Below are positions 1-8,855 of a DNA stretch of 64,000 nt, in pieces. Position 1 is the first letter of the stretch. Each line of letters opens with the position of its first letter. This DNA is from Deltaproteobacteria bacterium. Its GTDB lineage: Bacteria > Myxococcota > Myxococcia > Myxococcales > 40CM-4-68-19. The translations under genes were made by a program, and so were the position numbers. The stretch is from assembly GCA_005879315.1 (NCBI GenBank), contig VBLC01000041.1:16697-80696 (forward strand). Direction: 5' to 3'. The notes below the pieces were generated by a model. That model made no database searches. It was not told the origin of the DNA and saw only the letters and a list, made by a program, of their open reading frames with translations.

Positions 1-1
1 C

Positions 2-1348
2 AGCTCGTCGTTCACCGCGGCGGGCTCGGTCCTCCGCTACGGGCTGACCCTGTTCAACGACTTCAGCTTCCAGGCCAAGGATCCGGTGAACGGCGACGAG
101 ATCGAGCAGGACGATCAGCGCACGTCGATCTTCGCGAATTTGAAATACGAACGGCGGGATCTGGGATTTCTCAACAGCACTTTGGGGGTCCAGCTGCGGA
201 GCGACGACGTCACCGCCTCCCTCTTCAAGGTCCACAAGCGTGCGCGCCTCGCCCGGTGCCTCGAGATCGAAAACCCCTGCGTGAGCACCAACGATCGCCA
301 GACAGACGCTGCCGCTTATCTGCAGGCGGACCTGCGTCCTCTGGCCTGGCTCCGCCTGGTGCTCGGCCTGCGCCACGACCTCTTCGAGTTCGACGTGCGA
401 TCGCTCAAGCCCGGCTTTGGCCTCGACGCGGAGCATCCCGATCCGCTGCCGCCGGCGGTGCAGCGCAGCATCACCAGCCCCAAGGCGAGCCTCGTGCTCA
501 CGCCGCTGCCGCAGCTCGACCTCTACTTCAATTACGGGCAGGGGTTTCACTCCAACGACGCGCGCAGCGCCGTGGAGACGGGAGGGAGCGGGGCGCTGCC
601 GCGCGCCATCGGCTACGAGATCGGAGCTCGCACCCGGCTGCTCGACGAACGCCTCGACCTGGCCGCCGCGCTCTGGCGACTCGACCTCGCCAGCGAGCTG
701 GTGTGGAGCGGCGACCAGGGAGGCACTTCGCCCTCCGACCCGACGCGGCGGCAAGGCATCGATCTGGAGGGACGCTATCGCATTCTCCCCTGGCTCTTCG
801 CTGACCTCGACGTCTCGCTCGCCAATGCGCAGTACCGGCAGGACTTCGGCAACGGCCACGCCGTCGCGCTCGCGCCGCCGCGGATCATCACCGGCGGGCT
901 GACGGCGCGGCATCCGTCCGGCGTCTCGGCGTCGCTGCGCGTGCGGCACATCGGCCCGCGGCCTGCGTCGCAGCTGGAGGCGAGCAGCCCGCTCGATCCG
1001 GCGAATCCTGCAGGGCCGCGCGTGCCGCCCTGTACGCCCGCCCTCGACGCGAACGATCCGGTGCAGTCACGCTGCTTCCTGGTCGCCGATGGATACACGA
1101 TCTTCGATGCGGTGCTCGGCTACACCACGCCGCGCTGGTCGCTCTTCCTCATCGCCGAGAACCTCACCAACAGCGCCTATCGCGAGGCGCAGTTCGGCAA
1201 CGTCTCGCAGGTCATCGCGCCGCCGGACGGCCGCACCGTCTCCTCGAAGGGTGCGCCGTGGACCCCGGAGGGGCATGCCGTGCAGGACATCCATTACACG
1301 CCGGGCAATCCGTTCGGCGCGCAGCTTGCGGCGACGCTCTACTTCTAG
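2..1348 (+). CDS. TonB-dependent outer-membrane receptor, C-terminal part (5' truncated by window edge)
   Basis: The frame is open from the first bases of the window, so the N-terminus and plug domain lie upstream. The visible 448 residues are amphipathic beta-strand-like segments alternating with charged loops, containing phrases typical of TonB-dependent receptor barrels: YFNYGQGFHSND, AIGYEIGAR, LFLIAENLTNSAYREAQ and a final LAATLYF ending in Phe, the usual outer-membrane beta-barrel C-terminal signature. Family members import siderophores, vitamin B12, metals or glycans across the outer membrane using TonB energy. The substrate cannot be told because the plug and any neighbouring regulators are missing. 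A Nudix gene follows 22 bp downstream on the same strand. Confidence 0.88.
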   Translation, partial: SSSFTAAGSVLRYGLTLFNDFSFQAKDPVNGDEIEQDDQRTSIFANLKYERRDLGFLNSTLGVQLRSDDVTASLFKVHKRARLARCLEIENPCVSTNDRQTDAAAYLQADLRPLAWLRLVLGLRHDLFEFDVRSLKPGFGLDAEHPDPLPPAVQRSITSPKASLVLTPLPQLDLYFNYGQGFHSNDARSAVETGGSGALPRAIGYEIGARTRLLDERLDLAAALWRLDLASELVWSGDQGGTSPSDPTRRQGIDLEGRYRILPWLFADLDVSLANAQYRQDFGNGHAVALAPPRIITGGLTARHPSGVSASLRVRHIGPRPASQLEASSPLDPANPAGPRVPPCTPALDANDPVQSRCFLVADGYTIFDAVLGYTTPRWSLFLIAENLTNSAYREAQFGNVSQVIAPPDGRTVSSKGAPWTPEGHAVQDIHYTPGNPFGAQLAATLYF

Positions 1349-1370
1349 ATGACCTACACTCGGCCCGGCC

Positions 1371-1775
1371 ATGCAGATCTCCTCCGGCACGCTGGTCTAC
1401 CGCTGGCGAAACGGCGCGCTCGAGGTGCTCATCGTCAAGCCCGGCGGCTTCGCTGCCAAGTACGGCTGGAGCATTCCCAAGGGGCTCGTCGAGCCGGGGG
1501 AGGACCTCGAGGCCGCCGCGCGCCGGGAGACGCGCGAGGAGACCGGAGTCGATCCCGATCAGCTCACGCCGCTCGGCCATGTGGACTACACGAAGTCGAA
1601 GAAGCGCATCCACTGCTTCTTCGGCCCCGCCCCCGCGCAGGAGCCGAAGAGCGAGCCCGACTTCGAAGTCGCCGAAGCGCGCTTCGTCCCGCTCGCGGAT
1701 GCGCGGCGTCTCCTGCACCCGGACCAGCGGGCGTTCGTCGACATGCTCGCGGCGCGCGTCGGCCAGAAACCGTAG
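1371..1775 (+). CDS. Nudix hydrolase
   Basis: A 134-aa protein, the size of a single-domain Nudix enzyme. The Nudix box GX5EX7REUXEEXGU is complete, starting at GLVEPGED and running through RRETREETGV (about residues 39-61). The glutamates of REETREE-type boxes bind the Mg2+ needed to split nucleoside diphosphates linked to another moiety. The phrase YGWSIPKGLVEPGED and the late FEVAEARFVPL resemble Ap4A-hydrolase-like or MutT-like members acting on dinucleoside polyphosphates or similar, but the substrate is not determined by sequence alone. The ATG start is preceded closely by the receptor stop; a second, different Nudix protein lies at 51518-51940. Confidence 0.9.
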   Translation: MQISSGTLVYRWRNGALEVLIVKPGGFAAKYGWSIPKGLVEPGEDLEAAARRETREETGVDPDQLTPLGHVDYTKSKKRIHCFFGPAPAQEPKSEPDFEVAEARFVPLADARRLLHPDQRAFVDMLAARVGQKP

Positions 1776-1809
1776 TTGCTCATCGCGTCGCGGCGTGCGA
1801 GGAAATGGC

Positions 1810-2274
1810 ATGCCGCCCGGCCGCGTCGAGCACATCCACCTGGCGGGGCATGCCGGCGAAGCGATGCGCAGCATCGAGCGCGTCCGCGCTGTCGCCGGCA
1901 TCGGCCTCGAGGGCGATCGCTACGCCGCCGGCCTCGGCCGCTTCTCGCAGAACCGCAAGCTGAGCCGCGCGCTGACGCTGATCGAGGGGGAAGTGCTCGA
2001 TGCCCTGCGCGCCGAGTCCGGCGTCGATCTGCAGCCGGGCGAGTCGCGCCGCAATTTGACGACCCGAGGCATCGCGCTCAATCCGCTCGTCGGCCAGCGC
2101 TTCCGCATCGGCAGCGTGCTCTGCCAGGGGCTCGCGCTCTGCGAGCCCTGCGAGTATCTGATGGAGTTGATCGGAAAGCCGGTGCTCGATCCGCTCCTCC
2201 ACCGCGGCGGGCTGCGGGCCGCGATCCTCGAAGGTGGAGAGATTCGCGTCGGCGACGAAGTCTGCCTGGCCTGA
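1810..2274 (+). CDS. MOSC domain-containing protein
   Basis: A 154-aa protein formed of a single MOSC (molybdenum cofactor sulfurase C-terminal) domain. Recognisable features are GIGLEGDRYAAGLGRFS near residues 35-52, the SRRNLTTRGI segment, and the conserved cysteine in LCEPCEYL that in MOSC proteins is proposed to carry sulfur or bind the cofactor. Known MOSC proteins act in sulfur transfer or in molybdenum-dependent reduction (YiiM/mARC types). The ATG at 1810 is chosen because a GAGG-like ribosome site lies just upstream and the family normally begins a few residues before the histidine-rich first strand. The fused MoaD-MoaE gene at about 50 kb also points to molybdopterin use in this organism. 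Confidence 0.85.
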   Translation: MPPGRVEHIHLAGHAGEAMRSIERVRAVAGIGLEGDRYAAGLGRFSQNRKLSRALTLIEGEVLDALRAESGVDLQPGESRRNLTTRGIALNPLVGQRFRIGSVLCQGLALCEPCEYLMELIGKPVLDPLLHRGGLRAAILEGGEIRVGDEVCLA

Positions 2275-2365
2275 AAGAAGACTGAGGCCGGAGGGCGGGC
2301 GGCCGCCTGCAAATGTTCACAAAGGCCTCCTTGACAAGCATCGCGGCGGAGATCGACAAGGCCTC

Positions 2366-5041
2366 GTGAGCGAAAATCTCGACCTCGCGCAGCCGCGCGC
2401 CTCGGTCCCGCCCCGCCGGGCGCGCACCGCCGCCGACGGCTCCGCCCGCGCCGCGCAAGGCGAGCGCGAGATGCTCGAGGTCGGCGCGCTTCCCCCCGAG
2501 GCCGTTTTCACCCGCTTCGGAACGAGCGACAAGGGCCTCACGCCCGATCAAGTCGAAGAGCGGCTCGAGCGCGTCGGCCCCAACGAAGTCGAGCATGCGC
2601 GCCGGCTCGGCTTCTTCGGAGAGATCTTCCAGCGCTCGAAGAACCCGCTCGTCATCCAGCTGCTGGTCATCGCCGTCGTCTCGCTGGCGCTGGGCGACGT
2701 GCGCGCCGCAACGGTAGTCGGCGCGATGGTGATCCTCAGCGTCGCCCTCGGCTACGTGCAGGAGCGCCGCTCCAACAACGCCGTCGAGAAACTGCTCTCG
2801 ATGATCAAGGCCACCTGCACGGCCGTCCGCGCAGGCAAGGAGATCGAGCTCCCGCTGCGCGACCTGGTTCCCGGCGACCTGGTGGTGCTGGCGGCAGGCG
2901 ACATCGTTCCTGCCGACCTTCGGCTGGTGGCCACCAAGGACTTCTACGTCAGCCAGGCCGCCCTCACCGGCGAGTCGATGCCCATCGAGAAGACGGCCGC
3001 CGCCGCCGACACCGCCGGCAAGAACGCCATCGATCTCCCCAACGCCTGCTTCCAGGGCTCGAACGTCCTCTCCGGCACTGCCCGCGGCGTCGTGGTGAAC
3101 ACGGGCGCGCGCACCTATTTCGGCGCCATCTCCGCCCGCCTCGCCGGCCAGCGCGTGCTCACCAGCTTCGATCGGGGCATCGAGAGCTTCACCTGGCTGA
3201 TGATCCGCTTCATGGTGGTGATGGTGACGGTGGTCTTCTTCATCGTCGCTCTCACCAAGCACGACTGGGCCGGCGCGCTCCTCTTCGGACTCTCGGTGGC
3301 GGTGGGGCTCACGCCCGAGATGCTGCCGATGATCGTCACCGTCAATCTCTCCAAGGGCGCGATGGCGATGAGCAGGAAGCAGGTCATCGTCAAGCGACTC
3401 AACTCCATCCAGAACTTCGGCGCGATGGACGTGCTCTGCACCGACAAGACGGGCACCCTGACGCAGGATCGGATCGTCCTCGAGCGCTACGTCGACGTGA
3501 CCAATCGCGAGTCGGACGACGTCCTTCGCTACGCTTACATGAATTCGTACTACCAGACCGGCCTGCGCAATCTGCTCGACCGCGCCATCCTCGCCCACAC
3601 CGATCTCGACGTGGAGCGCAGCGCCCGCAAGGTGGACGAGATCCCTTTCGACTTCCAGCGCAAGCGCATGTCGGTGGTGATCGACTACCAGGGCGATCAC
3701 GTCCTCATCTGCAAGGGAGCGGTGGAGGAGTTGTTCCGGGTCTGCACTCGCTACCAGGTCGACGACGACATCAACCCGCTCATCGACATGCTCAAGCAGG
3801 ACCTGCTCGAGGAGTACGAGAACCTGAGCCGCGACGGCTACCGCGTCGTGGCCATCGCCTATCGCGAATTTCCACGCACCAAGGAAGTGTTCTCGACGGC
3901 GGACGAGACCGATCTCGTCCTGCTCGGCTACCTGGCCTTCTTCGACCCTCCCAAGGACTCGGCGATGGCCGCGCTCGAGGCGCTGCGCAAGAGCGGCGTC
4001 GCCACCAAGATCCTCACCGGCGACAACGCCCTCGTCACCCGGAAGGTGTGCCGCGACGTCGGCCTGGTCGTCGAGCAGGTGGTCACCGGCGATCAGCTGC
4101 GCGGGCTGGGCGAGGGCGAGCTCACCGACCTCGCCCGACGGGGGAACGTCTTTGCCCGCCTCACGCCCTCGCAGAAAGAGGACATCATCCGCGCCCTCCA
4201 GCGCGGCGGTCACGTGGTCGGCTTCCTCGGCGACGGAATCAACGACGCGCCGGCGATGAAGACGGCCGACGTCGGCATCTCCGTCGACACCGCCGTCGAC
4301 GTCGCCAAGGAGTCAGCCGACATCATCCTGCTGAAAAAAAGCTTGCTGGTGCTCGAGGACGGAATCCTCGAGGGCAGACGGGTCTTCGGCAACATCACCA
4401 AGTACGTCAAGATGGGCGCGAGCTCGAACTTCGGAAACATGTTCTCGGTCGTCGGCGGCAGTTACTTTCTTCCCTTCCTGCCGATGGCGCCCATCCAGGT
4501 TCTCGTCAACAACCTGCTCTACGACTTCTCGCAGGTGGGGATCCCCGCCGACCGCGTCGACGACGAGTACCTGGAGAAGCCGCGCAAGTGGAACATCGAG
4601 AACATCAAGAAGTTCATGATTTTCATCGGGCCGATGAGCTCGATCTTCGACTACACCACCTTCTTCCTCATGCTCTATTTCTTTGGCTGCATCGCCTACA
4701 AGACGACGCCGAATCTCGATCTGAAGGACCATTACGAGCGCCTCTTCCACACCGGCTGGTTCGTCGAGTCGCTGCTCACGCAGACCTTGATCGTGCACAT
4801 CATCCGCACCAACCGCGTGCCTTTCTTCCAGAGCCGCGCCAGCTGGCCGCTCACGCTGACGACGCTCTCGGTGATGGCGGCCGCCTGCGCGCTTCCCTAT
4901 TCGCCGATGGCCGACTATCTCGGCCTGGTGCGATTGCCCATGTCTTTCTGGCTGTGGATGCTGGCCACCTTGATCGCCTACTCCACGCTGACGCACTTCG
5001 TGAAGATGCGCTTCATCCGGCGCTACGGGGCCGACGAGTGA
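2366..5041 (+). CDS. mgtA: Magnesium-translocating P-type ATPase, MgtA type (P3B)
   Basis: From the GTG at 2366 this is 891 aa, matching the roughly 900-aa MgtA family. Visible motifs in order: actuator TGES at about residues 201-204, the P-type phosphorylation motif DKTGTLT with Asp360, and the hinge motif GDGINDAP at about residue 622. Membrane segments include an ALLFGLSVAVGLTPEMLPM-type M4 helix and a C-terminal helix block with NNLLYDFSQVGIP. The long collinear resemblance to E. coli MgtA, down to the end FIRRYG, makes the family secure. MgtA imports Mg2+ at the inner membrane when external Mg2+ is scarce. An alternative start is ATG 2471, just before LPPEAVFTRFG; the upstream start gives better family length. 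The stop overlaps the next GTG start by 4 bp. Confidence 0.93.
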   Translation: MSENLDLAQPRASVPPRRARTAADGSARAAQGEREMLEVGALPPEAVFTRFGTSDKGLTPDQVEERLERVGPNEVEHARRLGFFGEIFQRSKNPLVIQLLVIAVVSLALGDVRAATVVGAMVILSVALGYVQERRSNNAVEKLLSMIKATCTAVRAGKEIELPLRDLVPGDLVVLAAGDIVPADLRLVATKDFYVSQAALTGESMPIEKTAAAADTAGKNAIDLPNACFQGSNVLSGTARGVVVNTGARTYFGAISARLAGQRVLTSFDRGIESFTWLMIRFMVVMVTVVFFIVALTKHDWAGALLFGLSVAVGLTPEMLPMIVTVNLSKGAMAMSRKQVIVKRLNSIQNFGAMDVLCTDKTGTLTQDRIVLERYVDVTNRESDDVLRYAYMNSYYQTGLRNLLDRAILAHTDLDVERSARKVDEIPFDFQRKRMSVVIDYQGDHVLICKGAVEELFRVCTRYQVDDDINPLIDMLKQDLLEEYENLSRDGYRVVAIAYREFPRTKEVFSTADETDLVLLGYLAFFDPPKDSAMAALEALRKSGVATKILTGDNALVTRKVCRDVGLVVEQVVTGDQLRGLGEGELTDLARRGNVFARLTPSQKEDIIRALQRGGHVVGFLGDGINDAPAMKTADVGISVDTAVDVAKESADIILLKKSLLVLEDGILEGRRVFGNITKYVKMGASSNFGNMFSVVGGSYFLPFLPMAPIQVLVNNLLYDFSQVGIPADRVDDEYLEKPRKWNIENIKKFMIFIGPMSSIFDYTTFFLMLYFFGCIAYKTTPNLDLKDHYERLFHTGWFVESLLTQTLIVHIIRTNRVPFFQSRASWPLTLTTLSVMAAACALPYSPMADYLGLVRLPMSFWLWMLATLIAYSTLTHFVKMRFIRRYGADE

Positions 5042-5859
5042 AGGCGCTGCTCACCGCCCTGCGCGAAGGGCGCCTGGTCGAGCTGCCGGACGCAGACAAG
5101 GGAAAGTCGCTCGAGTTCCTCGCCAACCTGATCGAGGCGGTGCCCGACCTGCCCAGCGTGCCCGAGCTGTACGAAGCGATGATGGCGCGCGAGAAGTCGA
5201 TGAACACCGGCATCGGCAAGGGAGTGGCTTGCCCGCACGTGCGCGCGGCCGGAAATGGCGAGCTGGTCTGCGCCGTGGGCTGGAGCCGCTCCGGCATCGA
5301 TTACGGCGCGCCAGACGGCAAGAAGGTCCATCTCGTCGTCATGTATTACATCCCTGACTCGCAGAAGAACGTCTACTTGAAGGAGATCTCGTCCTTGGCC
5401 GCCGCGGTCCGGCGCGAGGGCGACATCTCCGCGCTGGCCAGCGCCGAGGACATCGCCACCGTGCGCGAGCGGCTGCTCGACTGGGTGAGCGCGGCGGTCG
5501 ACGCCAGCATTCCCGAGGCCAAGGCGCGGATGATCCGCCTCGAGTCGCGGCAGGCGGTGACGGAGGCGGCGCCGCTCGCGACCGGGCCGGGGGCGCTGCA
5601 GATCTTCAACGTCCTCGTGCTGGACGCGCCTGGGCAGAAGCCGACCGTGCTCTGCCAGCAGCCCGACCTCGCCGCCGCGCTGGAGAAGGAGGATGGTCTC
5701 GGCGCCCTGGTTCAGCAGCGGGGCCAGTTCGATCGCGGCGGATATCGGCTCGTCTTCAACTCCGCCACGCAGTACGACAAGGGGCGCACGCTCTACGACT
5801 ACTGGGCGGTGAAGACGGCGCCGCCGGCTTCGAGCCCGCCCCCGCCGCCGCGCAGCTGA
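5038..5859 (+). CDS. PTS EIIA (mannitol/fructose-type) domain protein coupled to mgtA
   Basis: A 273-aa protein that starts with GTG inside the mgtA stop (GTGA), so translation is probably coupled. Residues about 1-150 form a type-2 EIIA domain: ALREGRLVELPDADK, then the phospho-acceptor region GIGKGVACPHVR with His67, then VHLVVMYYIPDSQ. The C-terminal 100 residues (LQIFNVLVLDAPGQ onward) form a second, unrecognised domain that ends in a Pro-rich tail. EIIA domains accept phosphate from HPr or NPr; EIIA-Ntr is known in other bacteria to regulate ion transport by protein contact. No EIIB or EIIC gene is nearby, so a regulatory role on the Mg2+ ATPase is inferred, not shown. Confidence 0.82.
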   Translation: MKALLTALREGRLVELPDADKGKSLEFLANLIEAVPDLPSVPELYEAMMAREKSMNTGIGKGVACPHVRAAGNGELVCAVGWSRSGIDYGAPDGKKVHLVVMYYIPDSQKNVYLKEISSLAAAVRREGDISALASAEDIATVRERLLDWVSAAVDASIPEAKARMIRLESRQAVTEAAPLATGPGALQIFNVLVLDAPGQKPTVLCQQPDLAAALEKEDGLGALVQQRGQFDRGGYRLVFNSATQYDKGRTLYDYWAVKTAPPASSPPPPPRS

Positions 5860-5865
5860 GGCGGG

Positions 5866-7284
5866 TCACGCGAGCAAGAGCCCGCGGGGGACCAGCGCGC
5901 GCTCGAGCAGATCGAAGAGCGCCTGCACGGCGAGCGCCAGCAGCGCGGCGGGCACTGCTCCCTCGAGAATGAGGCCGGTGTCGGCCAGGCGGATGCCGGT
6001 GAGGATGGGCTGACCGTAGCCGCCGGCGCCGATGAGCGCGCCGAGCGTGGCCGCGCCGACGTCGATCACCGCCGCCGTCTTGATCCCCGAGAGGATGCTG
6101 CGCGAGGCGAGGGGCAATTCCACCCTGGCCAGCACTGCGCGCTCGGGCAGACCGAGAGCATGCGCCGACTCGCGCAGCTCGGGCGCAATCCCGGAGAGGC
6201 CCGCGTGCGTGCCGCGCATGATGGGCAAGAGACTGTAGAGAAAAAGGGCGACGATGGCCGGCCCGGCGCCGATGCCGAGCAGCGGGATCATGAAGACGAG
6301 CAGCGCCAGGGAAGGAATGGTCTGCACCACTCCTGCGACGCCGAGCGCGACCTGTCCGAGCCTCCGCCAGCGGAAGGCGAGGATGCCGAGCGGCAGCGAG
6401 AAAGCGATGGCGGCGGCCAGCGAGACGGCCACGAGAAAGAGATGCTCGGCGGTGCGCTGCGCAATGCGCGCGGCCAACCCGGCGCTGGCGACCGGCCGGT
6501 CGAGGCCGAGCTTTTCGCGCAGGAAGTCGGAGGCGACTTGCGCCTCGGGTACGCGATCGATGAGCGCCCGCGCGTTCATGGCGATCATCTCCGGTGCGCT
6601 GATCGCGCCCGCAAGGCGGGCCAACGCGCGGGCGGCAGGAGCGGGGAGCGGCGCCCGGAAGAGGAAGACCGCCTGGTAGCGGGGAAAGGCGCGGCGGTCG
6701 TCCTCGAGGAGCGCGAGATCGCCGGCGCGAATCTCGGCGTCGGTGGAATAGAGGTCGGTCGCCTGGATGTCGCCGCTGCGCAGCGCGCGATAGGCCAGTT
6801 GGTGATCCATGCCGCGGACGCGCGCCTGCGAGAGCCGATACACCTCGCGCAGGCGCGGCCAGCCGTCGCGCCGACGCAAGAATTCGTTGCTAAAGCCCAG
6901 CTCGATGTTCGGCAGGCGCGAAAGGTCGCTGATGACGCGCACGCCCAGCCGCTCGGCGACGTCGCGCCGCATGCCGAGAGCGTAGTTGTCCTCGAAGCCG
7001 AGCGGATCGCTCATGCCCAGGCCGAGGCGCGCCAGCGCGCCGGGAAGATCCCGTTCGCCGGCGAGCATCTCCTCGGCGATCGTGCCGGTGTACTCGGGGT
7101 AGATGTCGATCTGCCCCGCCCGCAGAGCCTCCCAGAGCACGCGGGTGCCGCCGAGCTCGCGCCGGTGCTCGGCGGGCGTGCCGTTGGCGCGCAGCGTCTG
7201 AACGGCGATCTCGGCGAGGATCACCGACTCGGTGAATTGCTTCGAGCCCACTTGAACGGCGAGGGCGAGGAGCAGCGCGGTCAC
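5866..7284 (-). CDS. Fused substrate-binding/permease subunit of OpuC/ProU-like ABC importer
   Basis: A 472-aa fusion. The N-terminal half (about 1-255) is an OpuAC/OpuCC-type binding domain, with VGSKQFTESVILAEI, the hinge phrase IDIYPEYTGT and GDIQATDLYSTDAEI, as in glycine betaine, choline or ergothioneine binding proteins. The C-terminal half (about 265-472) is a BPD-type permease with five or so membrane helices and the EAA-loop-like stretch ELRESAHALGLPERAVL. Most described fusions of this family place the permease first; here the binding domain is first. Helper N-terminal hydrophobic residues could thread the binding domain to the periplasm. The GTG start overlaps the ATPase stop by 4 bp. 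The exact ligand is not determined. Confidence 0.88.
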   Translation of the reverse strand: MTALLLALAVQVGSKQFTESVILAEIAVQTLRANGTPAEHRRELGGTRVLWEALRAGQIDIYPEYTGTIAEEMLAGERDLPGALARLGLGMSDPLGFEDNYALGMRRDVAERLGVRVISDLSRLPNIELGFSNEFLRRRDGWPRLREVYRLSQARVRGMDHQLAYRALRSGDIQATDLYSTDAEIRAGDLALLEDDRRAFPRYQAVFLFRAPLPAPAARALARLAGAISAPEMIAMNARALIDRVPEAQVASDFLREKLGLDRPVASAGLAARIAQRTAEHLFLVAVSLAAAIAFSLPLGILAFRWRRLGQVALGVAGVVQTIPSLALLVFMIPLLGIGAGPAIVALFLYSLLPIMRGTHAGLSGIAPELRESAHALGLPERAVLARVELPLASRSILSGIKTAAVIDVGAATLGALIGAGGYGQPILTGIRLADTGLILEGAVPAALLALAVQALFDLLERALVPRGLLLA

Positions 7285-8021
7285 GGCGCCCTCCGCTGCG
7301 CCCGGACGAAGCTGGTGACGAAGGGATCGACTGGCGCGCGGATCAGCTCCTCGACCGCTCCCTGCTGGACGATGCGGCCGGCGCGCATCAGCACGGCGCG
7401 GTCGGAGAGAAAAGCTGCCTCGGCGAGATCGTGCGTCACCAGCACCACCGTCTTGCGCAGGCGAGCGAAGACGTCGCGCAGGTCCTGCTGCAGCTCGAAG
7501 CGGGTCATGGGGTCGAGGGCGCCGAGCGGCTCGTCGAGGAGCAGCACCTCGGGGTCCAGCATCAGGGCGCGCATCAGGCTCACCCGCTGCGCCTGTCCGC
7601 CAGAGAGCTGCGAGGGGAATCGGCGCAGGGCATCGGGGGGCAGCCGCGCGATGTGCGCCAGCTCGGCGGCGCGCGCCTCGATCCGCTGCTCGTCCCAGCG
7701 CAGCCAGCGCGCGACCAGCGCGACGTTGCCGAGCGCGTCGAGATGGGGGAAGAGGCCGCCGCCCTGCACGACGTAGCCGATCTGCCGGCGGATGGCGGGC
7801 AACTCCGCGCGGGAGAGGGCGCGGCCGCGGAAGCGGACCTCGCCTGCGTCAGGCCAGACGAGGCCGTTGAGGAGCCGCAGCAGCGTCGATTTGCCGGCGC
7901 CGCTCGGACCGATCAGCGCCGTGGTGCTGCCGCTGGGGACGGAGAGGTCCAGAGGGCCGAGCGCGAACGCGTCGTCGTAGCGCTTGACGGCGCCGATGGT
8001 CTCGAAAGTGGGCTGGCCCAT
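7281..8021 (-). CDS. ABC transporter ATP-binding protein (OpuCA/ProV-like) of the adjacent importer
   Basis: A 246-aa ATPase. Walker A is GPSGAGKST at about residues 38-46; the signature is LSGGQAQRVSLMRAL, followed by the Walker B line VLLLDEPLGALDP and the switch histidine in LVTHDLAEA. There is no C-terminal CBS pair as found in long OpuA/ProV proteins, so it resembles the short OpuCA-like type. The ATG at 8021 is preferred over an in-frame start at 8063 because homologous ATPases begin shortly before the Y-loop-containing strand and a CAGG site lies upstream. The first gene of a two-gene operon with the fused permease/binding protein, powering uptake of a betaine-like solute. Confidence 0.9.
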   Translation of the reverse strand: MGQPTFETIGAVKRYDDAFALGPLDLSVPSGSTTALIGPSGAGKSTLLRLLNGLVWPDAGEVRFRGRALSRAELPAIRRQIGYVVQGGGLFPHLDALGNVALVARWLRWDEQRIEARAAELAHIARLPPDALRRFPSQLSGGQAQRVSLMRALMLDPEVLLLDEPLGALDPMTRFELQQDLRDVFARLRKTVVLVTHDLAEAAFLSDRAVLMRAGRIVQQGAVEELIRAPVDPFVTSFVRAQRRAP

Positions 8022-8185
8022 CTGTGAGCCTGCGATGCTACCAAGTCGGAGGCGGGCGCACACCGCTCGCCTTCGCAGCAGGTCCTCCTCGGGTGCAGCG
8101 CATCGCCTCCGTTGCTGCGCTCGGATCGCAAATGCTACCGATTCGATCGGCCCTTTCGCGCTCCAGCTACGGGAGGATTGACGAC

Positions 8186-8437
8186 ATGGCAGGTAGATTC
8201 TTGACGGCGGTGAGTCTGGCGATCGTGATGTTGAGCGCGGGCGCTCGCGCGGACGAAGCGCGAGATGCTTCCAGCGAGACGGTCGCTTCGGCCTCGGGCA
8301 TGGTCCGCTCGCGGCCGGCGCGGCCGAGCGAGGCGCGCAAGCCGGGCAAGGCGAACGGGGTCAAGCCGGGCAAGCACTCGCCGCGGCAGACGCCGCGCGA
8401 CGCGAGCGATCCGAACCTCGATCAGCATCTCGGTTAA
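8186..8437 (+). CDS. Small secreted basic protein of unknown function
   Basis: An 83-aa ORF with a good GGGAGG ribosome site at 8171-8176 and an ATG at 8186. The first 22 residues form a clear signal peptide (FLTAVSLAIVMLSAGARA, cleavage expected before Asp-Glu). The mature part is Ser/Ala/Arg/Pro-rich and basic with repeated KPGK units (residues about 53-66), suggesting an unstructured periplasmic or extracellular peptide. I do not recognise a family. It is divergent from the ABC importer operon, so the 165-bp gap between 8021 and 8186 should hold promoters for both. Confidence 0.6.
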   Translation: MAGRFLTAVSLAIVMLSAGARADEARDASSETVASASGMVRSRPARPSEARKPGKANGVKPGKHSPRQTPRDASDPNLDQHLG

Positions 8438-8476
8438 CAGCGCCGTCGCGTCGCACGGTCGTACCCAACCGTCCCG

Positions 8477-8734
8477 TCAGCGGCGGCTGTCTTGACCTTT
8501 CAGCTCGCGCTCCGCCTGCAGCCAATCCGCCTGATCGCTTCCGTGCAGGGCGCCGCGTTCCTGCCATAGCTCGTAGGCGCGCCGCTCCACTTCCTCCCGT
8601 CTGGGCTCGCGCTCGCTCATCTGCGGAGCGCTCGGGCGGGTCGTCTCGCGCTCGTCCTGCGTGGGCGCGCGCCTGGCCGCCGGCTGCTTCGCGGGCGCAG
8701 ACGCGGTCGGCTTCTTGCCGGTGATGGTCGCCAT
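8477..8734 (-). CDS. DUF2934-like small protein
   Basis: An 85-aa protein. The start at 8734 follows a GGAGG site 5 bases upstream. An Ala/Pro/Lys-rich N-terminal tail (MATITGKKPTASAPAKQP) leads into a helical motif at about residues 48-80: RRAYELWQERGALHG, then DQADWLQAEREL. This is the short DUF2934 pattern (RAYELWE..G....HW..AE.EL) common in proteobacteria, whose function is unknown. It probably is a cytoplasmic, possibly nucleic-acid- or stress-associated protein given the lysine-rich tail, but that is a guess. It is convergent with the secreted-protein gene to its left, 39 bp away. Confidence 0.7.
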   Translation of the reverse strand: MATITGKKPTASAPAKQPAARRAPTQDERETTRPSAPQMSEREPRREEVERRAYELWQERGALHGSDQADWLQAERELKGQDSRR

Positions 8735-8855
8735 GGGGGCCTCCGTGGCGCCAAGTATGCGCGCGCAGCGGAAGATGCGCATCCACTCATCGACAGGGCT
8801 CGCTCGCGAGGCGCAGAGGTGCTATGCGAGCAGCCCACCGTCTCTGGGGGATGCC

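Noticed and set aside
2331..2360. TTGACA at 2331 as the mgtA promoter -35 box
   Set aside because: No -10-like hexamer at the correct spacing; a single hexamer is too weak as evidence.
2078..4213. A 711-aa reverse-strand frame across mgtA
   Set aside because: Low-complexity Ala/Asp/Glu/His/Arg text opposite conserved P-type ATPase motifs; shadow frame.
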